Below are positions 60,245 through 64,000 of a stretch of DNA of 64,000 nucleotides, one piece after another (the first letter of the stretch is position 1; each line of letters starts with the position of its first letter). Position numbers and translations under genes: made by a program. The stretch lies in NCBI RefSeq assembly GCF_030216305.1, contig NZ_JASOKT010000001.1, positions 248,001-312,000 on the forward strand, in the 5' to 3' direction. The notes beneath the pieces are model-generated. The model was given only the letters and a program-made list of their open reading frames with translations, made no database searches and was not told the origin of the DNA. Source of the stretch: Actinotignum timonense. Lineage in GTDB: Bacteria; Actinomycetota; Actinomycetes; Actinomycetales; Actinomycetaceae.

Positions 60245-60613
60245 GCGCACCGGGCCGAGGCGGAATACTGCGGGACTTGTAGCACCGCCCAGCTCAGTGA
60301 ACCTTTTGGCAACTCAAAAAATAATGGGGACGGCACCTGCACTCTGCTCGAGAACGTCGATATCGGTGTATACGAGCAAAGTGATACAAATCGGAATAAC
60401 GTAATTGCCTTCGGTAGCGCCCCCGCGGGAACCCTGGGCGAGCTTCGGGATAACTTCTGCGCGTATTCACCAATCCTCACCCTGCCCGCAAAAAGCTGGA
60501 ACAATGGCGATGCATGGTTCGTCGACTACATCACGCCAAGTAAAACCTTCATGAAAGCAATGCATGCGGATCGCACCGTCCGACTGGTCATCTCGGCGAA
60601 CGATCTGCGCTAG
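60245..60613 (+). pseudogene. 5'-truncated gene remnant
   Basis: An open frame of 122 codons without a usable start codon, ending at TAG 60611. Its product looks like real protein (WNNGDAWFVDYITPSKTFMKAM; LRDNFCAYSPILTLPAKSWN) but has no family I recognise. After the stop another frame continues with coding-like text (QDTAPSQGDFTNPKMRNFKPC), so this is probably debris of one or two genes. The whole stretch 60159-60697 between the PIN-like gene and smpB is such debris; it marks the right side of the accessory insert. Confidence 0.5.
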
Positions 60614-60697
60614 TCCAAGATACGGCTCCGTCACAGGGCGACTTCACCAACCCCAAGATGCGCAACTTCAAGCCGTGCCACTCATTGCGCGGAAACG

Positions 60698-61228
60698 CTA
60701 CCGCACCAGCCCTTCGCGGCGGCGTGCGGCAGACATCGCCCGCTGCGCCTCCCGGTCCGCCTCGCGCCGGCGGATTGTTTCGCGCTTATCCCATTCCTGC
60801 TTGCCCTTGGCCACCGCAATTTCCAGCTTGGCCAGCCCGCGCACGAAATACAGCTCAAGGGGCACAATCGTATAGCCCTTTGCTTCGACCGCCCGCGCCA
60901 GCTTCTCGATCTCCGATTTGTGCAGCAGCAAGCGTCGCTTGCGGGTGGGCGCGTGATTCGTCCACGTCCCCATCGCGTAAATCGGAATATTAATCCCGTG
61001 CGCGTACACCTGCCCGCGATCCACCTCAATCCAGCCGTCCACCAGCGAAGCCCGGCCCATGCGCAGCGCCTTCACTTCGGTCCCGGATAGCGACATCCCC
61101 GCCTCGAAGGTGTCCTCGATGAAATAATCGTGGCGCGCTTTCTTATTGCGCGCGATCACCTGATGCGCATCGGCCGCGGCTTTCGCCTGCTGGGCCGCGC
61201 TCAGCTTTCCTTCTTTTTTCTTCGCCAC
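60698..61228 (-). CDS. smpB: tmRNA-binding protein SmpB
   Basis: Binds the tRNA-like part of tmRNA and delivers it to stalled ribosomes. The 176-residue protein has the family core IARNKKARHDYFIEDTFEAGMSLSGTEVKALR and the C-terminal basic tail (WDKRETIRRREADREAQRAM) that enters the mRNA channel. An N-terminal Lys/Ala-rich extension of about 20 residues is an actinobacterial feature. It would normally adjoin ssrA; here about 2.5 kb of accessory DNA intervenes. Confidence 0.96.
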   Translation of the reverse strand: MAKKKEGKLSAAQQAKAAADAHQVIARNKKARHDYFIEDTFEAGMSLSGTEVKALRMGRASLVDGWIEVDRGQVYAHGINIPIYAMGTWTNHAPTRKRRLLLHKSEIEKLARAVEAKGYTIVPLELYFVRGLAKLEIAVAKGKQEWDKRETIRRREADREAQRAMSAARRREGLVR

Positions 61229-61243
61229 GCGGGCTTCTCCGTT

Positions 61244-61990
61244 CTAATCCTTGAGTTCGCGCTGATCCGTGATGAGGAACCACACAAAAATCAGGGTTCC
61301 GGCCAGCAGCACCACCGCCGGCGCGCTCACGTCCAGCAGATGATCGGTGAAGAACGACGGCGCAGCTGCCGCATCGGTATTCACCGTCAAGGTGATAATC
61401 AATCCAATAACAAAAGTAGTCACGCCGGTAGCTACCCCCGCTACCGCGATTCCCCGCCGCGTGGCAATCGTATTAATCATGCGGCGTACCATCGCCAGCA
61501 CAATGAGCGCCGCGAAACCAACCGCGAAAAGTAGCGTTCCCACCGCGTAAGGCGAATCAGTAATAGCAGCCCGATCCCACACAAACCAGGCAAGCACCAA
61601 CCCTAAAACACCGGTGAGCACCTCGTAGGCGGTTGCCTTGCGCTGCCCGCGCGCGTAGCGCTTCTCTAATTGCCGGCGCGAATACTCGCTCACATCAGTT
61701 TTCTGCTTCTTCTTCGCCGGCGCGGATGCTTCGGCGGAGGTCGAAGCACCTGCGCCCGCGCCAGCCGGAACTGCTTTCTCGGTTTCCCCGGGTTTGGTAG
61801 CGGCCTCGTGCTGAGTAGCCGCCCCAGCCGCTCCGGGCTGAGCAGCTTCCCCGGCCGGCTTCTCCGCACTAGGCAAGCTGCCCGGCCGTTGCGGCGTCGT
61901 CGTACTAGAAACGCCCGGCGCGGTGTCACGTACGGTTGAGGCTGCGTCGGTGGTGGGAGCGGGATCGGTTGAGCCGTGTGCTTGTGTCAT
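61244..61990 (-). CDS. Unknown membrane protein with disordered N-terminus
   Basis: A 248-residue protein. The first ~100 residues are low-complexity (Ala, Thr, Pro, Glu), followed by a basic stretch (SRRQLEKRYARGQRKATAYE) and four predicted membrane helices (VLTGVLGLVLAWFVW, AVGTLLFAVGFAALIVLA, GVATGVTTFVIGLIITL, VVLLAGTLIFVWFLI). No family recognised. It lies between smpB and the M23 peptidase on the same strand, 15 bases before smpB, so it is part of the ftsX-M23-smpB transcription unit. Confidence 0.7.
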   Translation of the reverse strand: MTQAHGSTDPAPTTDAASTVRDTAPGVSSTTTPQRPGSLPSAEKPAGEAAQPGAAGAATQHEAATKPGETEKAVPAGAGAGASTSAEASAPAKKKQKTDVSEYSRRQLEKRYARGQRKATAYEVLTGVLGLVLAWFVWDRAAITDSPYAVGTLLFAVGFAALIVLAMVRRMINTIATRRGIAVAGVATGVTTFVIGLIITLTVNTDAAAAPSFFTDHLLDVSAPAVVLLAGTLIFVWFLITDQRELKD

Positions 61991-62071
61991 GACATCCTCT
62001 TCGTCAACTTCGCGTCAGGCCGCTCCTTGCGCCGGGCCATTTGGCCGCGCGAGGCGAACGGGTACGCCGCG

Positions 62072-63385
62072 CTATTCGTAGAATCCGGGCAGGGACATCG
62101 GGTCGATGACCACGCCGTCCTGCCACACCTCAAAGTGTACGTGGCAACCGGTGACCATGCCCGTCATGCCGGTCCAGCCGATCACATCGCCCTGGCCCAC
62201 GCTCTGCCCCACCGACACATTGAAACCGGAGAGGTGGTTATAGACCACCACGTAGGACGAGCCGTTGATATAGCCGAGGTTGAGGATGACCTGGTTGCCG
62301 TGCGTGCCGTTGCCGGAGGCCGGGCGCACCGCCGCGACCACCCCGGCGGCCGCCGCGTATTGCGGATTACCGCAGGCAGAACGCAAGTCCACGCCCTCGT
62401 GCATCCACCAGCCGCCGTCGAAGGGATAGACCCGCATCCCGAAGGGCGAAGTCACGTACAGCGGGGCCGGCACGGGCGGAATGAGCGCGCCCGAAGCTGC
62501 CGGGGGCGCCGCCGGGGCACCTCCCCCGCCGCCCTGAGCTGCCGCTTCCGCGGCGCGCCGCCGGTTTTCTTCATCAATGCGCGCGATCTGCGCGGCGGTA
62601 TCATCGCGGGCCGCGTTCATGGCCGACAGCGAGTTCTGGAATTCCCCGCGCCGGGCCTCCAAAGCCTGGGATTGCTGGGTGACGGAAGCTTCCAGGTCCG
62701 CGAGCTCCTTGGTGCGGGCCGCGGCCTGCGCTTCCTTCGATTTCTTTTCCGCCACCGCGGCATCGGCCTGGCTCTTGAGCTGAGATATCTCCCCTTGCAC
62801 AGCCTTTTGCCGCTGGGCGCGGGTCCGGTTCGCGGCCGTTGTTTGGGTAACATCGGTGAGAGTTTGGGATTGCACCCGGGTGATCGCCTGGTTCGCGGAG
62901 AGCGCATTGAAGAAATCCGCGCTGGACTTCGCGCCGATCAGAAGCTCCACGGTGGAAACCCGGTTATCACCGCGATATTCGGAACGCGCAATCTCGCCGA
63001 GGTTATCGCGCGTTTCGCTCAGTTTCTTCTCCCCCTGGGCAATCGAGGTAGTGATGGAATCGAGCTCTCCCTCGGCCGCATCCAGGCGCGCGCCAATCTT
63101 TTCTTGTTCGCGCTGGGCTGCCGCGGCGTCGTTCTGCGCCTGCAATAACGCGGCCTGCGCCCCGGGGACCTGCGCCTGCGTTTCCTGCAGCTTGAGGTAG
63201 ACGTTCTGCAAATCCACGTCCACGCCCTCGAGGGAGGAACGCAGATTCTCAATTTCGGCTTCCTGCTGTTCTTGTTGGCGGACGAGGTCGTCGCGGTCAT
63301 CGGCACGCGCCGGCGTCGCTAACCCGGCAACGCCCAGCGCCCCCGCAGCCAGCGCTCCCAACCATCGTCTGCTCCCGATTCTCAC
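62072..63385 (-). CDS. Secreted M23 peptidase with coiled coil (EnvC/RipC-like FtsX partner)
   Basis: A 437-residue exported protein: signal peptide (cleaved after TPARA), a long coiled coil from about 30 to 290, a Pro/Ala linker, and a C-terminal M23 (LytM) domain with metal-site motifs HEGVDL and CHVHFEV. Such coiled-coil LytM proteins are controlled by FtsEX and cut or activate cutting of septal peptidoglycan at division; the gene directly follows ftsX here. GTG 63385 is chosen because AGGAAAGG precedes it and it starts the signal peptide. The His residues needed for zinc binding appear intact. Confidence 0.9.
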   Translation of the reverse strand: MRIGSRRWLGALAAGALGVAGLATPARADDRDDLVRQQEQQEAEIENLRSSLEGVDVDLQNVYLKLQETQAQVPGAQAALLQAQNDAAAAQREQEKIGARLDAAEGELDSITTSIAQGEKKLSETRDNLGEIARSEYRGDNRVSTVELLIGAKSSADFFNALSANQAITRVQSQTLTDVTQTTAANRTRAQRQKAVQGEISQLKSQADAAVAEKKSKEAQAAARTKELADLEASVTQQSQALEARRGEFQNSLSAMNAARDDTAAQIARIDEENRRRAAEAAAQGGGGGAPAAPPAASGALIPPVPAPLYVTSPFGMRVYPFDGGWWMHEGVDLRSACGNPQYAAAAGVVAAVRPASGNGTHGNQVILNLGYINGSSYVVVYNHLSGFNVSVGQSVGQGDVIGWTGMTGMVTGCHVHFEVWQDGVVIDPMSLPGFYE

Positions 63386-63471
63386 CGGTTCACCTTTCCT
63401 ATGTTTATCTGTTCCAGCGGCCGTACCGTCAGGATTGGCGACGACGCCGCGGCGCCGTCGCCCCACTTTCA

Positions 63472-64000
63472 CTACACGCGTGCGTACCTGCGCAAAGCGA
63501 TCCAGGAGGCCAGGCCGGACACCACGACCGAGCCGATGAGCAGCCAGGGCGCCACCTGGAGGGCTTCGCTCACGCCGATCACGCGAATCCACGGCAGCGA
63601 TTGGGAAATCCAGTCTTCGAGCAGGAATTTCGCTGCCAGCCACAGCCCACCGACCGCGAAAATCGCGCCGACGAGCGAGGCGATAATTCCTTCGAGGATG
63701 AAGGGCAACTCGATGAAGAAATTCGAGGCGCCCACGTAGCGCATAATCCCCGTTTCGTTACGCCGCGACATTGCCGAGAGGCGGATCGTGGTGGGGATGA
63801 GGAGGAGCGCCGTGAGGATCATGACCGCGGCCAGTCCGCCGGCAATCGCGGTGAAGCGGTTGAGGGTGGCGAAGACCGGCTCGATTTGTTCGCGCTGGTC
63901 GTACACACTCTGCACCCCGGGGCGGTTACCAAGGTCTTCCACAAGAACCTGGTACTTTTCCGGGTCGTGCAATTTGACGCGGAAGGAGACCTGCATCTGG
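63472..64000 (-). CDS. ftsX: Cell-division protein FtsX, C-terminal part
   Basis: The gene enters from the right edge of the window and ends at 63472. The visible ~176 residues hold the end of the extracellular loop (VEDLGNRPGVQSVYDQREQIEPVF) and three membrane helices of the FtsX permease fold (IAGGLAAVMILTALLLIPTTIRL, FILEGIIASLVGAIFAVGGLWLA, APWLLIGSVVVSGLASWIAL), with RNETGIMRYVGASNFFIELPF as the family signature. FtsX with FtsE transmits ATP hydrolysis to the M23 peptidase encoded next. Confidence 0.94.
   Translation of the reverse strand, partial: QMQVSFRVKLHDPEKYQVLVEDLGNRPGVQSVYDQREQIEPVFATLNRFTAIAGGLAAVMILTALLLIPTTIRLSAMSRRNETGIMRYVGASNFFIELPFILEGIIASLVGAIFAVGGLWLAAKFLLEDWISQSLPWIRVIGVSEALQVAPWLLIGSVVVSGLASWIALRRYARV

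Noticed and set aside
60106..60504. 132-codon leftward frame after the PIN-like gene
   Set aside because: It overlaps the end of the PIN-like gene and is antisense to the more protein-like remnant at 60245-60613.
1..64000. CRISPR array, insertion sequence, integrase or prophage structural genes
   Set aside because: No regularly spaced short repeats, no transposase or integrase motifs and no phage structural proteins were seen on either strand.

Overview
The window is about 64 kb of a high-GC Gram-positive (Actinomycetota) chromosome, most like the Actinomycetaceae (Actinomyces, Actinotignum or Trueperella-type). The evidence is the actinobacterial gene order (coaD-sepIVA-yceD-rnc-mutM; pncB/clpS-DUF2017-murI-MBL-rph-rdgB; leuCD with a divergent IclR; ftsX-M23-smpB-ssrA), an actinobacterial inositol-phosphate synthase and a class C sortase pilus operon. 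Genus cannot be fixed from sequence alone. No CRISPR array, insertion sequence, rRNA or riboswitch was found.

Layout. 0-2.7 kb: end of an ABC exporter (probably cydC), then a GAF-type sensor kinase and a convergent NarL-type regulator. 2.8-9.5 kb: housekeeping block mutM, rnc, yceD, sepIVA-like, coaD, rsmD, recG and divergent rpmB; the usual rpmF is missing after yceD. 9.6-13.1 kb: metabolic insert (OFA-type transporter, SDR, adhP). 13.2-19.9 kb: thiL, ddl, a lipoprotein, murA, leuD, leuC and divergent iclR. 20.7-25.1 kb: glycosyltransferase, def, a YdjC-like protein that has lost its metal ligands, a repeat-bearing non-coding stretch, a small gene, tRNA-Glu and tRNA-Gln. 25.3-33 kb: unknown gene plus gltX, then a C-S lyase, FAH-family enzyme, acyl-CoA synthetase, aroE and tRNA-Leu. 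33-46.3 kb: bcp, NUDIX, rdgB, rph, MBL hydrolase, murI, DUF2017, clpS, pncB, helicase, DUF3039, hup, mprF. 46.3-55.2 kb: surface region with srtC, major pilin and a large ancillary pilin read leftward from an AT-rich control region carrying a run of 14 C, then a DoxX-like protein, ino1 and a separate Cna_B wall protein. 55.4-60.7 kb: accessory region around ssrA, with tandem paralogous unknown proteins, a truncated copy of the tmRNA 3' end, intact ssrA, an Xre / ImmA-IrrE / PIN-like three-gene operon and gene debris. 60.7-64 kb: smpB, a membrane protein, an M23 peptidase and ftsX.

How the genes work together: murA, murI, ddl and the M23/FtsX pair serve wall synthesis and division; mprF and ino1 serve the envelope; srtC assembles the pilus from the two neighbouring LPLTG proteins; ssrA and smpB form the ribosome-rescue pair, here split by the accessory Xre/ImmA/PIN operon. 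The best candidates for something new are that operon with the tmRNA-end duplication, the tandem unknown proteins beside it, the poly-C tract upstream of the pilus genes, and a short motif (GCNGCGTCGT) that recurs at least 16 times in coding and non-coding DNA.
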